Positions 7,639 through 14,552 of a DNA stretch of 15,608 bases are shown piece after piece. A model generated the notes under the pieces. The model did no database searches. It was not told the DNA's origin and worked only from the letters and a program-made list of their open reading frames with translations. The position numbers and the translations under genes were made by a program. This DNA is from Gammaproteobacteria bacterium. GTDB taxonomy: Bacteria > Pseudomonadota > Gammaproteobacteria > J113. Each line of letters starts with the position of its first letter. Position 1 is the first letter of the stretch. The stretch covers positions 1-15,608 of the forward strand of contig RFJX01000045.1 of the NCBI GenBank assembly GCA_003694425.1, given 5' to 3'.

Positions 7639-8374
7639 CGATCTCTGCCTCCCGGGTGCTCTGCCAGGCCCAGATCAGCGCCGTGATGAGGGCGAAGGCG
7701 AACCACTGTATCGCGTAGCCGATGTGCATCGCGCTGCGCGCCCTGGGGGGCGGCCAGTCCCGCCGGTAGCCTCCCGGCAGCTCCGGGTCGAGCCGGATCA
7801 CGAAGGGCAGCAACTCCCTGCCGGAAAGCTCACGATAGCGCTGCAGGTCCGCCCACAGCCACAGCGGCGGCCGCTGCGCTCCACCGCGCAGACTGGTTCC
7901 CGCCTCGAAGCGCCTCCCCGACGGCACCCAGACCCGCCCCGAGACACGCTGCGAGCCGGTTGGCGCGGACCAGTCCGCGTGCACCTCCCGGCCCGGCCCC
8001 ATGGGCACCCAGCCACGGTCGACCAGTACCTCGCGTTCGCTCCCGGTAAGCCGGAGTGGCGTGAGCACCTCGACCCCAGGCCGCCCGTCCCGGACGATGT
8101 TGTCGATGAGCAGCTGGCGCTGTGGCAGGTATACGCCACGCACGACGACCCGGCGCTGTGACAGCTCTGCCGGGTCTCCATCCCAGTCCGCGAAGATCTC
8201 CACCGCCGCCTGTTCGCCGCTCCTGAGCCAGGCCGCCCGCTGCGCCTCCCGCTCCTTCGCCCGCTGCAGCTGCCAGACACCCAGGGAACAGAACAGGGCA
8301 ATCAGGAGCAGGGCGGCCGCGGTGGGGAACAGCCGCGGTCGGAAGCGCCATCGCCGGGAGGCCCCGCCGCTCAT
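7631..8374 (-). CDS. SURF1 family cytochrome oxidase biogenesis protein
   Basis: SURF1 (Shy1) proteins help insert heme A into subunit I of aa3-type oxidases. The 247-residue product has the two-helix architecture of the family. TM1 is near 16-33, followed by GVWQLQR (32-38, the GxWQxxR signature). A soluble periplasmic domain follows, then a C-terminal HIGYAIQWF motif (H217, Y220, Q223, W224) leading into TM2 (about 218-238). The ATG at 8374 has an AGGAAGGAAG ribosome site. The open frame extends further upstream but would run antisense through the DUF2909 gene. It is first in the run with the SCO-like gene (8-base overlap) and ctaB. It is divergent from DUF2909 with 51 bases between. Confidence 0.93.
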   Translation of the reverse strand: MSGGASRRWRFRPRLFPTAAALLLIALFCSLGVWQLQRAKEREAQRAAWLRSGEQAAVEIFADWDGDPAELSQRRVVVRGVYLPQRQLLIDNIVRDGRPGVEVLTPLRLTGSEREVLVDRGWVPMGPGREVHADWSAPTGSQRVSGRVWVPSGRRFEAGTSLRGGAQRPPLWLWADLQRYRELSGRELLPFVIRLDPELPGGYRRDWPPPRARSAMHIGYAIQWFAFALITALIWAWQSTREAEIDG

Positions 8375-8409
8375 GCAGCGGCTTCCTTCCTGCCACCGCG
8401 GTTTGGGGC

Positions 8410-8415
8410 TACAAT
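8410..8415 (+). promoter_or_regulatory. Candidate -10 box TACAAT just upstream of the DUF2909 gene
   Basis: TACAAT matches five of six positions of the sigma-70 -10 consensus and sits only ten bases before the ATG at 8426. A start about seven bases downstream would give an almost leaderless mRNA. No convincing -35 box is seen (TTCCTG at 8387-8392 is the best at 17-base spacing), and no Shine-Dalgarno sequence lies before the ATG. Confidence 0.4.
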
Positions 8416-8425
8416 CCCCTCCATC

Positions 8426-8629
8426 ATGAAGCTGATCATCATTCTGCTGTTTCTGGTCATCGTCGGGGCGCTTGCCAGCGGGCTCTTCTTCCTCATCCGC
8501 GATCCCAGTGACAGCAACCGCACGGTCAAGTCCCTGACCTGGCGGATCTCGCTCTCCTTCCTGCTCATGGGCCTGGTCCTGCTCGGGATCCTCACCGGGG
8601 TCATCCAGCCCCACGGTATCGGCCAGTAG
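8426..8629 (+). CDS. DUF2909 family twin-transmembrane protein
   Basis: The 67-residue protein has two hydrophobic helices (about 2-23 and 38-60) joined by a short polar loop with RDPSDSNRTVKSLTWRISLS, matching my recollection of the DUF2909 family. That family is typically found next to coxC and SURF1 in gamma- and betaproteobacteria. No biochemical role is established to my knowledge; the location suggests oxidase biogenesis. It lies between SURF1 (divergent) and coxC (convergent), with a strong hairpin terminator just after its stop. There is no obvious ribosome site, and a TACAAT box only ten bases upstream raises the possibility of a leaderless message. Confidence 0.85.
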   Translation: MKLIIILLFLVIVGALASGLFFLIRDPSDSNRTVKSLTWRISLSFLLMGLVLLGILTGVIQPHGIGQ

Positions 8630-8637
8630 GCACAAGC

Positions 8638-8665
8638 AAAAAGGCCACCCGGGACGGGTGGCCTT
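8638..8665 (-). terminator. Strong intrinsic terminator for the leftward cox operon, possibly bidirectional
   Basis: A perfect 10-bp stem AAGGCCACCC (8641-8650) / GGGTGGCCTT (8656-8665) with a five-base loop lies in the gap between the DUF2909 stop and the coxC stop. On the - strand the stem is followed by a run of five T, the classic intrinsic form, so it should end transcripts coming from coxC. In the + direction the tail is only TTGCTCT, so termination of the DUF2909 message would be weaker. Confidence 0.88.
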
Positions 8666-8686
8666 GCTCTGCGTTCGCCCTTTCCC

Positions 8687-9583
8687 TCAGATGAGGTAGA
8701 CAAAGGTGAACAGGCCCAGCCAGACCACGTCCACGAAGTGCCAGTACCAGGCCACCGCCTCGAAGGCGAAGTGGTGTTCCGGGCTGAAATGGCCCTTCAT
8801 CGCCCGCAGCAGGATGACGATCAGCATGGTGGCGCCGATGATCACGTGGAAGCCGTGGAACCCGGTCAGCATGAAGAACAGGGAGCCGTAGATCCCGGAA
8901 TTGAGGGTCAGGCCGAGCTCGTGATAGGCGTGGCCATACTCATAGGCCTGGGCGGCGACGAACAGCAGGCCCAGCGTGACCGTCAGGATCAGTCCCAGGA
9001 CCAGCTGCCGGTTGTCCCGCTTCTTCAGGCCCCAGTGGGCCCAGGTCACGGTCGCGCCGGAAGAGAGCAGCAGCAGGGTGTTCAACGCCGGGATACCCCA
9101 TGCCCCCATCGGTTCCTTAACGTCCATGTACTTCTCCGGGGCACCGGCCGCCTGCGCCACGTCCTCCGGCTGGATCGAAAGGGGCCAGGTGAATTTGAAC
9201 CCCTCGTGGAGCATGTTCGACAGGCCCAGCCATCCTTCCCCGCCGAGCCAGGGCCCGGAGATGACCCGGATATAGAACAGGCTGCCGAAGAAGGCCATGA
9301 AGAAGAAGACCTCCGAACCGATGAACCAGATCATCCCCTGACGGAACGACCGGTCCACCTCCTCGTTGTAGTAACCGGACATGCTCTCGTGGATGACGTC
9401 GCTGAACCAGGCGTAGAACAGGTAGATCATGGTCAGCAGGCCGATGATGATGAACAGGCCGCCACCGCCGACGTCATTGACCGTGAGGGCGACCCCGCTG
9501 GTCAGCAGGAGCACGCCCAGGGTCGCCACGATCGGCCAGGGACTGCCCTCCGGAATGTAGTAATGGCCGTCACCACTCGTCAT
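8687..9583 (-). CDS. coxC: Cytochrome c oxidase subunit III
   Basis: Subunit III is the third core subunit of aa3/caa3 oxidases; it stabilises the enzyme and the D proton channel. The 298-residue protein has seven hydrophobic helices. Family landmarks are the early MSGYYNEEVDRSFRQGMIWFIGSEVFFF segment (split here: EVDRSFRQGMI, then GSEVFFF), a WGIPALNTLLLLSSG segment, and the C-terminal FEAVAWYWHFVDVVWLGLF region. The extended loop between the third and fourth helices is usual in gammaproteobacterial CoxC. The ATG at 9583 is chosen: GAGGAGG lies seven to eight bases before it, whereas the GTG at 9589 would touch that ribosome site. It is the last gene of the cox operon, 44 bases after ctaG, and is followed by a strong terminator. 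Confidence 0.95.
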   Translation of the reverse strand: MTSGDGHYYIPEGSPWPIVATLGVLLLTSGVALTVNDVGGGGLFIIIGLLTMIYLFYAWFSDVIHESMSGYYNEEVDRSFRQGMIWFIGSEVFFFMAFFGSLFYIRVISGPWLGGEGWLGLSNMLHEGFKFTWPLSIQPEDVAQAAGAPEKYMDVKEPMGAWGIPALNTLLLLSSGATVTWAHWGLKKRDNRQLVLGLILTVTLGLLFVAAQAYEYGHAYHELGLTLNSGIYGSLFFMLTGFHGFHVIIGATMLIVILLRAMKGHFSPEHHFAFEAVAWYWHFVDVVWLGLFTFVYLI

Positions 9584-9627
9584 GTCCACTCCTCCTCACT
9601 CTAGTATCGTTGTCGTTCATGTCTGTC

Positions 9628-10215
9628 TCAGCCGCTGTCGGCGCGGCTTTCCCCTCCCCTTGCGGCCGTCTGCTCCGGTGCCGTCATCAGCATGTAGGAG
9701 AGCGTCACGACCTTGTACTCCTGCGGCAGCTCCGGGTCGATCACGAACCTGAGCGGCATCTCCCGCGATTCCCGCGGCCCGAGGGTCTGGCGGGAGAAGC
9801 AGAAGCACTCGATCTTGTGCAGATGCCCGGTCGCCTGCCAGGGGGTCACGCCCGGGACCGCCTGGGCGGTGACGGTCTGTCCCTCGTTGTTCGTGGCCCG
9901 GTAGCGAACCTCGTACACCTTCCCCGGATGGACCTCCATGCTCCGGGTGAGCGGCGTCACCTCCCACGGCAGCCCGGTGTTCACCGTGGCATCGAAATAT
10001 ATCCTGACGGTCCGCTGTTCATCGACCCGCCCGGCGAGGGCGCCGGCATCGGCCCTTCTCGCCTGGCCGATGACATTGCTTCCGGTCACCTGGCAGACCA
10101 GCCTGTAGAGCGGCACAAGGGCGAAGCCGAAGGCGAACATCCCCGCCACCAGCGCCCCCAGCACCAGGGAGGTGCGCCGGTTGCGCCGCTCCAGGTCGCC
10201 GCCGGCCCCGGTCAC
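9628..10215 (-). CDS. ctaG: Cytochrome c oxidase assembly protein CtaG/Cox11
   Basis: CtaG (Cox11) is a membrane-anchored periplasmic copper chaperone that delivers CuB to subunit I. The 195-residue protein has one N-terminal helix (about 16-36), the conserved juxtamembrane cysteine C41 in LYRLVCQVTG, and a beta-rich domain with the copper-binding CFCF motif (C137, C139). The family segment LPWEV and the C-terminal MPLRFVIDPELP are also present. The start is GTG at 10215, overlapping the stop of the upstream 44-residue gene by four bases (GTGA) with no clear ribosome site of its own. Translation is therefore probably coupled. It sits between the small gene and coxC, the standard place. Confidence 0.95.
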   Translation of the reverse strand: MTGAGGDLERRNRRTSLVLGALVAGMFAFGFALVPLYRLVCQVTGSNVIGQARRADAGALAGRVDEQRTVRIYFDATVNTGLPWEVTPLTRSMEVHPGKVYEVRYRATNNEGQTVTAQAVPGVTPWQATGHLHKIECFCFSRQTLGPRESREMPLRFVIDPELPQEYKVVTLSYMLMTAPEQTAARGGESRADSG

Positions 10216-10346
10216 GGCAGGTGGTGGCTGAAGTTGTACATGCTCAGCAGCATCAGCCCCACGGCGACGATCCCGAGTGCCCAGGCCAGGCGCAGATTGG
10301 CCCGGCGCAACGCCTTGTCTCTCTCTTCCTGCGTCTTCTCCATCAT
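10212..10346 (-). CDS. 44-residue single-pass membrane protein, probable cytochrome oxidase small assembly protein
   Basis: This short frame begins at ATG 10346 (an ATG at 10343 is equally possible) with GGAGG at 10352-10356 well spaced. It ends in a TGA that overlaps the ctaG GTG by four bases. The product has a charged, basic N-terminal half (MMEKTQEERDKALRRANLR) and one hydrophobic helix (about 20-36), ending in YNFSHHLP. Small proteins of this shape between coxA and ctaG are common in proteobacterial cox operons and have been named cytochrome oxidase small assembly proteins. The ribosome site, coupling and location support a real gene. The function is inferred from context only. Confidence 0.75.
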   Translation of the reverse strand: MMEKTQEERDKALRRANLRLAWALGIVAVGLMLLSMYNFSHHLP

Positions 10347-10360
10347 CCAGACCTCCGGAC

Positions 10361-10382
10361 CGGGGCCCGATGCCGGGCCCCG
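10361..10382 (-). other. Intercistronic GC hairpin after coxA
   Basis: CGGGGCCCG (10361-10369), a four-base loop and CGGGCCCCG (10374-10382) form a perfect 9-bp stem in the 51-base gap between the coxA stop and the next start. There is no T-tract after it on the - strand, so it is unlikely to terminate fully. It could protect the 3' end of coxAB mRNA or reduce expression of the downstream assembly genes relative to coxA. Confidence 0.6.
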
Positions 10383-10397
10383 CCCCAACTCAGTCGG

Positions 10398-11996
10398 CTA
10401 GCGCACCACCGGCGGGGTGGTGTAGCTGTGGAACGGCGGCGGAGAGGGCAGCTCCCACTCCAGCCCGGTCGTGCCCGCCTTGGCGCCCTCCCAGGGCATG
10501 TCGCCGGCCTTCTCTCCACCCCGGATGCACTTGATCACGATGTAGAGGAACAGCAGGTGCGAGGTGCCGAAGATGAAGGCGCCGATGCTCGAGAGCATGT
10601 TGATCTCGGCGAACTGCGGGCTGTAGTCGACGATCCGGCGCGGCATTCCGGCCAGGCCGACGAAGTGCTGCGGGAAGAAGGTCAGGTTGAAACCGATGAT
10701 GTTCCACCAGAAGAAGATCTTCCCCAGCTTCTCGTCATACATGTGCCCGGTCCACTTGGGCAGCCAGTAGAACACCCCGGCGAACAGCCCGAACAGGGCC
10801 CCCGGAAGCAGGGCGTAGTGGAAATGGGCCACCACGAAGTAGGTGTCGTGGTATTCCATGTCGGCCGGCACCACCGCCAGCATGACCCCGGTGACCCCGG
10901 CGAAGGAGAACATGATGACGATGGAGATGGCGTAGAGCATCGGGGTCTCGAAGGTCATCGCCCCGCGCCACATGGTCATCAGGAAGTTGAGGATCATCAG
11001 CCCCACCGGGATGGAGATCACGATGGTCATGATCATGAAATACTCGGTGGCCAGGGGCGACATCCCGACCGTGTACTGGTGGTGCGCCCATACGATCAGG
11101 CTCAGGGAGAACAGGAAGATCAGCCCTCCCACCAGCGCCTTGTAACCGAACAGCGGCTTGCGCGAGAAGGTCGGGATCACCATGCTCAGCACCCCGATCG
11201 CCGGCAGCAGCATGACATAGACCTCCGGGTGGCCGAAGAACCAGAACAGGTGCTGGAACAGGACCGGGTCACCGCCGCCGGCGGCATCGAAGAAGCTGGT
11301 GCCGAAGTGGCGGTCGAACAGCAGCATGGTTACCCCGCCCGCGAGTACCGGGGCGACGATGATCAGCAGCAGCGCGGTGAACAGCATGCACCAGGCGAAC
11401 ATCGGCATCTTCATCATGGTCATGCCGGGCGCGCGCATGTTGAGGATGGTCACGACGATGTTGATCGAGCCCAGGATGGAGCTTGCCCCCAGCAGGTGGA
11501 TGGCGAAGATGGTGAAGTCCATCCCCATGCCGCTCTGTACCGACAGCGGGGGATAGAGGGTCCAGCCGGTGGTCACCGGCGCGCCGCCGCCCGGCAGGAA
11601 GGGCAGCACCATCGAGGTGAGCAGCAGTGCCGCCGCCGCCGGCAGCAGCCAGAAGCTCAGGTTGTTGAGCCGCGGCAGGGCCATGTCCGGGGCGCCGAGC
11701 ATCATCGGCAGCATCCAGTTGGCCAGGCCCGTGGCCGCCGGCATCACCGCCCCGAAGATCATGATCAGGGCGTGGTCGGTCAGGATCATGTTGTAGATGT
11801 CCGGCTGCATGATCTGCAGGCCGGGCATGAACAGCTCGGCCCGGATCAGCATCGCCAGGGCGCCGCCGGTGAACATCATCACCAGGGCGAAGATCAGGTA
11901 CATCGTACCGATGTCCTTGTGGTTGGTGCTGAACAGCCACCGCTTCAGCCCGCTCGGGGCGCCGTGGTGTTCTTCCGCTACCGCTGTGGTGCTCAT
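10398..11996 (-). CDS. coxA: Cytochrome c oxidase subunit I (A-type), with K-channel Lys replaced by Met
   Basis: CoxA is the catalytic subunit with heme a, heme a3 and CuB, reducing O2 to water and pumping protons. The 532-residue protein has twelve helices. It keeps the heme a ligand H75, CuB ligands H256 (GHPEVY), H305 and H306, Y260, and the helix X pair H391/H393 (AHFHY). D-channel residues are present: N93, D104, N111/N112 and E258. At the position 28 residues after the second His of the HH pair, which is Lys in the K-channel of bovine (K319) and bacterial enzymes, there is M334. Three residues earlier, where Thr (T316) is usual, there is V331. The K-channel Ser after GHPEVY is kept. 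The ATG at 11996 has GAGGAGGAG upstream. It follows coxB by 39 bases. Confidence 0.97.
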   Translation of the reverse strand: MSTTAVAEEHHGAPSGLKRWLFSTNHKDIGTMYLIFALVMMFTGGALAMLIRAELFMPGLQIMQPDIYNMILTDHALIMIFGAVMPAATGLANWMLPMMLGAPDMALPRLNNLSFWLLPAAAALLLTSMVLPFLPGGGAPVTTGWTLYPPLSVQSGMGMDFTIFAIHLLGASSILGSINIVVTILNMRAPGMTMMKMPMFAWCMLFTALLLIIVAPVLAGGVTMLLFDRHFGTSFFDAAGGGDPVLFQHLFWFFGHPEVYVMLLPAIGVLSMVIPTFSRKPLFGYKALVGGLIFLFSLSLIVWAHHQYTVGMSPLATEYFMIMTIVISIPVGLMILNFLMTMWRGAMTFETPMLYAISIVIMFSFAGVTGVMLAVVPADMEYHDTYFVVAHFHYALLPGALFGLFAGVFYWLPKWTGHMYDEKLGKIFFWWNIIGFNLTFFPQHFVGLAGMPRRIVDYSPQFAEINMLSSIGAFIFGTSHLLFLYIVIKCIRGGEKAGDMPWEGAKAGTTGLEWELPSPPPFHSYTTPPVVR

Positions 11997-12035
11997 GGTT
12001 CTCCTCCTCTCTTGGGTTGCGGAGTTCTGTCCCGA

Positions 12036-13169
12036 TCAGCGCTGGGCGCCGACATCGGCAGGCTGGACGAGATCGCCGGTATCATTGCCCCACGCGTTGC
12101 GCTCGTAGGTGATCACGGCGGCGATCTCGCCGTCGTTCAGTATGTCACGCCAGGGCGGCATCATCCCGTAGCTGCCGGTACGACCGTTGAGGACGACCTT
12201 GATGTGGCCCTCTACCGGACCGGTCGCCACCTTGCTGCCCTTGAGGGCGGGGAAGACGTTGGGCACCCCCATGCCGTTGGCCTGGTGGCAGGCCATGCAG
12301 TTCTTCTTGTAGACCTCCTCCCCTCTGGCCAGCAGCTCCTCCTTCGACCAGGTCTTGGCGGCGGCCTCGGCGGCGGCGGCGAGTTGCTGTTTCTGCTCCT
12401 CGATCCACTGGTTGAAGGCCTCCTCGCTGACCGCCTTGACCACGATGGGCATGAAGGCGTGGCCACGGCCGCAGTTCTCGGCGCACTGCCCGCGATAGAC
12501 CCCTTCCCTCTTGATGAAGGCCTTGGTCTCGTTGATATAGCCGGGGATCGCGTCCTTCTTGGGCGCCACCTGGGGGACCCACCAGTTGTGGAGGACATCG
12601 GTGGCGGTATTGAGGATGCGGATGTTCTTGTTGACCGGCAGTACCACCGGCTTGTCGACCGAGCGCAGCCAGGGCTCGCCCTGCTTTTCGGCCTCCTCCT
12701 TGGGCAGGAGGGTACTGGTGAAGCGGACCGGCTTCCCATCCACCGTATGGTCGACGTATTCGTAGGTCCACTTCCACTGCGAACCGATCACCTTGAGGGT
12801 GAGGTCGGGCTCGATGGGGGATTCGATCTGGGCGAAGGTCTTGGAGGCCTGACCGGCGATGCTCAGGTCGATGCCGAGGACGATGACCGGCACCACCACC
12901 CAGGACCAGCGGCCCCACCAGCTGTGATGGAACTCCTGGTCGGCCTGGTAGCCCACCGACTTGCGGAAGCGGAAGATGGAGTAGCCGACCACGGCCAGGA
13001 TCACCACCATGATCCAGAAGGCGATCCAGCTGGTCATGTGGTGCAGATGGGTGATCTGTTCGGTCAGATCGGCCGCCGGTTCCGGGAAGTCGAACTTCCA
13101 TTCCGCCAGGGCGGCCCCTGAGATCAGCGACAGGGCCAACCCCGTGCCCGCGCGAAGGGTCTTGGTCAT
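12036..13169 (-). CDS. coxB: Cytochrome c oxidase subunit II with fused C-terminal cytochrome c domain (caa3-type)
   Basis: This subunit accepts electrons and passes them through CuA to CoxA. The 377-residue protein has a signal peptide (1-22, ending in ALA), two membrane helices (about 46-66 and 88-106), and the SQWKWTYEY aromatic electron-transfer segment. CuA ligands are H194 (DVLHNWW), C229, E231, C233, H237 and M240. After an Ala/Glu-rich linker (about 250-275) comes a class I cytochrome c domain with CMACH (291-295) and a YGMMPPW distal-Met segment (M336/M337). The fused heme c defines a caa3-type oxidase. The start ATG at 13169 follows GGAGAGGAGG. It is first in the cox operon. I see no convincing sigma-70 promoter in the 124 bases upstream, which contain only a weak CCCGC/GCGGG hairpin, so transcription may come from further upstream. 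Confidence 0.96.
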   Translation of the reverse strand: MTKTLRAGTGLALSLISGAALAEWKFDFPEPAADLTEQITHLHHMTSWIAFWIMVVILAVVGYSIFRFRKSVGYQADQEFHHSWWGRWSWVVVPVIVLGIDLSIAGQASKTFAQIESPIEPDLTLKVIGSQWKWTYEYVDHTVDGKPVRFTSTLLPKEEAEKQGEPWLRSVDKPVVLPVNKNIRILNTATDVLHNWWVPQVAPKKDAIPGYINETKAFIKREGVYRGQCAENCGRGHAFMPIVVKAVSEEAFNQWIEEQKQQLAAAAEAAAKTWSKEELLARGEEVYKKNCMACHQANGMGVPNVFPALKGSKVATGPVEGHIKVVLNGRTGSYGMMPPWRDILNDGEIAAVITYERNAWGNDTGDLVQPADVGAQR

Positions 13170-13293
13170 AATCCTCCTCTCCTGTTGGTCTCCCGCTCTT
13201 GCGGCGGGGTTGCTCTCGTTCTTCGGTCCGCGGGTGGAGAGGCCGTATCTCCCCTTCCCCCTGTCCGTTCCGGTGTGCTCATACCCGCACGCG

Positions 13294-13782
13294 TCAGCCC
13301 GCGGCCTGCGGCCGCAACAGGCCGATCAGCTCTTCGGCCAGCCCCTGCCGCTCCTCCTCGGTCAGGAACCTTCCAATCTCCAGCTCCCGGCCATGCGAGC
13401 GCAGCAGCAACCGGCTGGGATACCAGCCATCGCGCTGGCGCAGCAGGTGGACCTGCAGCCAGTAGCGCTGGAAGCTCCACTCCCGTTCGCCGCCGGCATC
13501 CCTCCGGCTGACGGTCACCCGGTCCTCCTCCACCAGCACCCGCTCCCGCACCGCGTTCCGGCGCAGGAAGTGGCGGTAGGCCAGCAGGAGCACCGCCAGC
13601 TCGATGACGCAGAAGGGCATCACCAGCCAGGCCCCGAGCAGGTAGAAGCGCACCCCGAGCGCCAGCAGTACCGCGGTCAGGGCCGCGCAGAACAGCCAGC
13701 TGTCGCCCTCCGACAGCGAACTGTTGGGTCGCATCTCGATGCAGGCAGAGCCCCGGGCCTGTTCTATCTGGGACGCTACCAA
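13294..13782 (-). CDS. DUF2244 domain membrane protein
   Basis: The 162-residue protein has a short N-terminal segment with RPNSSLS (18-24), two adjacent membrane helices (about 29-48 and 50-70) and a cytoplasmic domain with YRHFLRR after the helices. It then has WYPSRLLLRSHGRELEIG and an acidic-basic helical tail (GRFLTEEERQGLAEEL). This matches the DUF2244 family, often a neighbour of cox genes in proteobacteria. Function is unknown. The start is TTG at 13782, supported by GGGAGG seven bases upstream. An ATG at 13789 is out of frame, and the in-frame ATG at residue 17 has no ribosome site and would cut into the conserved segment. It lies between bioD and coxB on the same strand. Confidence 0.85.
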   Translation of the reverse strand: MVASQIEQARGSACIEMRPNSSLSEGDSWLFCAALTAVLLALGVRFYLLGAWLVMPFCVIELAVLLLAYRHFLRRNAVRERVLVEEDRVTVSRRDAGGEREWSFQRYWLQVHLLRQRDGWYPSRLLLRSHGRELEIGRFLTEEERQGLAEELIGLLRPQAAG

Positions 13783-13849
13783 CGGTCATCCTCCCACCTG
13801 GCGGGCGTAGAGGATAGTACAAAGCTGGCAGCCGCGACAAGCATTGAGA

Positions 13850-13879
13850 ATCATATGCTTTCATACTGCGCTGCGACAA
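13850..13879 (-). promoter_or_regulatory. Candidate promoter for the DUF2244 gene within the bioD 3' end
   Basis: On the - strand, TTGTCG (13874-13879) and TATGAT (13850-13855) are separated by 18 bases. The -10 matches five of six and the -35 four of six consensus positions. A start near 13843 would give a leader of about 60 bases before the TTG at 13782. A second TTGTCG and a TACTAT follow in the leader at 15-base spacing, so the exact start is uncertain. Confidence 0.35.
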
Positions 13880-14552
13880 TCCGCCCCAGCGCCGTCCTGC
13901 ATCGCGGCGGCAGGGTGTCCGCCCCCGCGCCGAGCCAGGGGATTGCCAGCAGCGGCGGTTGGCCGATGAAGCCGGTCAGTGTGGCCAGGGTCCCTTCCGG
14001 TTCATAACCGGGATCGAGCTGGCTTGCCACCCATCCGGCAAGGGAGACCCCGCTGCTGCGGATGGACTCCACCGTCAGCCGTGCGTGATTGATGCAGCCC
14101 AGCCGCAGCCCCACCACCAGCAGGACCGGATAGTCCAGTCTCCGGGCCAGCTCCGCCACGTCGTGGACGCGGTCGAAGGGGACCTTCCAGCCGCCGATGC
14201 CCTCGATCACCAGGAAGCCGGCCTGCTCTGCAAGGGCGTCCCGGACCTCGAGCAGGTGGCCGAGGTCGATGCTGCGACCACTGCGCCGCGCCGCCTCGTC
14301 GGGTGAGACCGGGGGCTCGAAGGCGAAGGGATTGACCATCTCGTAGGGAAGCGGCACGGAGGATGCCCGCTGCAGGGCCAGGGCGTCGGCGTTGCGCAGC
14401 CGGCCCCCCACCCGCTCACAGCCGCTGGCAACCGGTTTCATGCCCACCACCGCCAGCCCGGTGGCGGCCAGCGCCTCGACCAGGGCGACGCTGATCAGGG
14501 TCTTGCCGACCCCGGTGTCGGTGCCGGTGACGAAGACCCCGTCCCTTCTCAC
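13851..14552 (-). CDS. bioD: Dethiobiotin synthetase
   Basis: BioD closes the ureido ring of dethiobiotin from 7,8-diaminopelargonate, CO2 and ATP in the cytoplasm. The 233-residue protein shows the P-loop GTDTGVGKT (10-18, K17), the KPVASG segment with substrate-binding K39, and an EGIGGW motif (E. coli EGAGGW) that lines the active site. The later VVGLRLGCINHA segment is also typical. The start is GTG at 14552, sharing four bases with the bioC stop (GTGA), which indicates translational coupling. The last codons overlap a candidate promoter for the next gene. Length and motifs match the family fully. Confidence 0.96.
   Translation of the reverse strand: MRRDGVFVTGTDTGVGKTLISVALVEALAATGLAVVGMKPVASGCERVGGRLRNADALALQRASSVPLPYEMVNPFAFEPPVSPDEAARRSGRSIDLGHLLEVRDALAEQAGFLVIEGIGGWKVPFDRVHDVAELARRLDYPVLLVVGLRLGCINHARLTVESIRSSGVSLAGWVASQLDPGYEPEGTLATLTGFIGQPPLLAIPWLGAGADTLPPRCRTALGRIVAAQYESI

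Noticed and set aside
10221..13121. 966-codon open frame on the + strand across coxA and coxB
   Set aside because: Its translation is low-complexity, rich in His, Gln, Asp and Gly, and it is the mirror of two certain genes. Long antisense frames are expected at this G+C content.
13300..13322. GCGGCC-TGC-GGCCGC and GGCCTG/CAGGCC hairpins at the end of the DUF2244 gene
   Set aside because: They lie inside coding sequence, are mutually exclusive, and have no T-tract. GC-rich dyads of this size occur often by chance here.
13839..13861. Fur-box-like TGAGAATCAT and AAGCAT/ATGCTT dyad downstream of bioD
   Set aside because: Only one half resembles the Fur consensus and the other half matches poorly. 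The short AT-rich dyad overlaps the bioD stop and has no T-tract.
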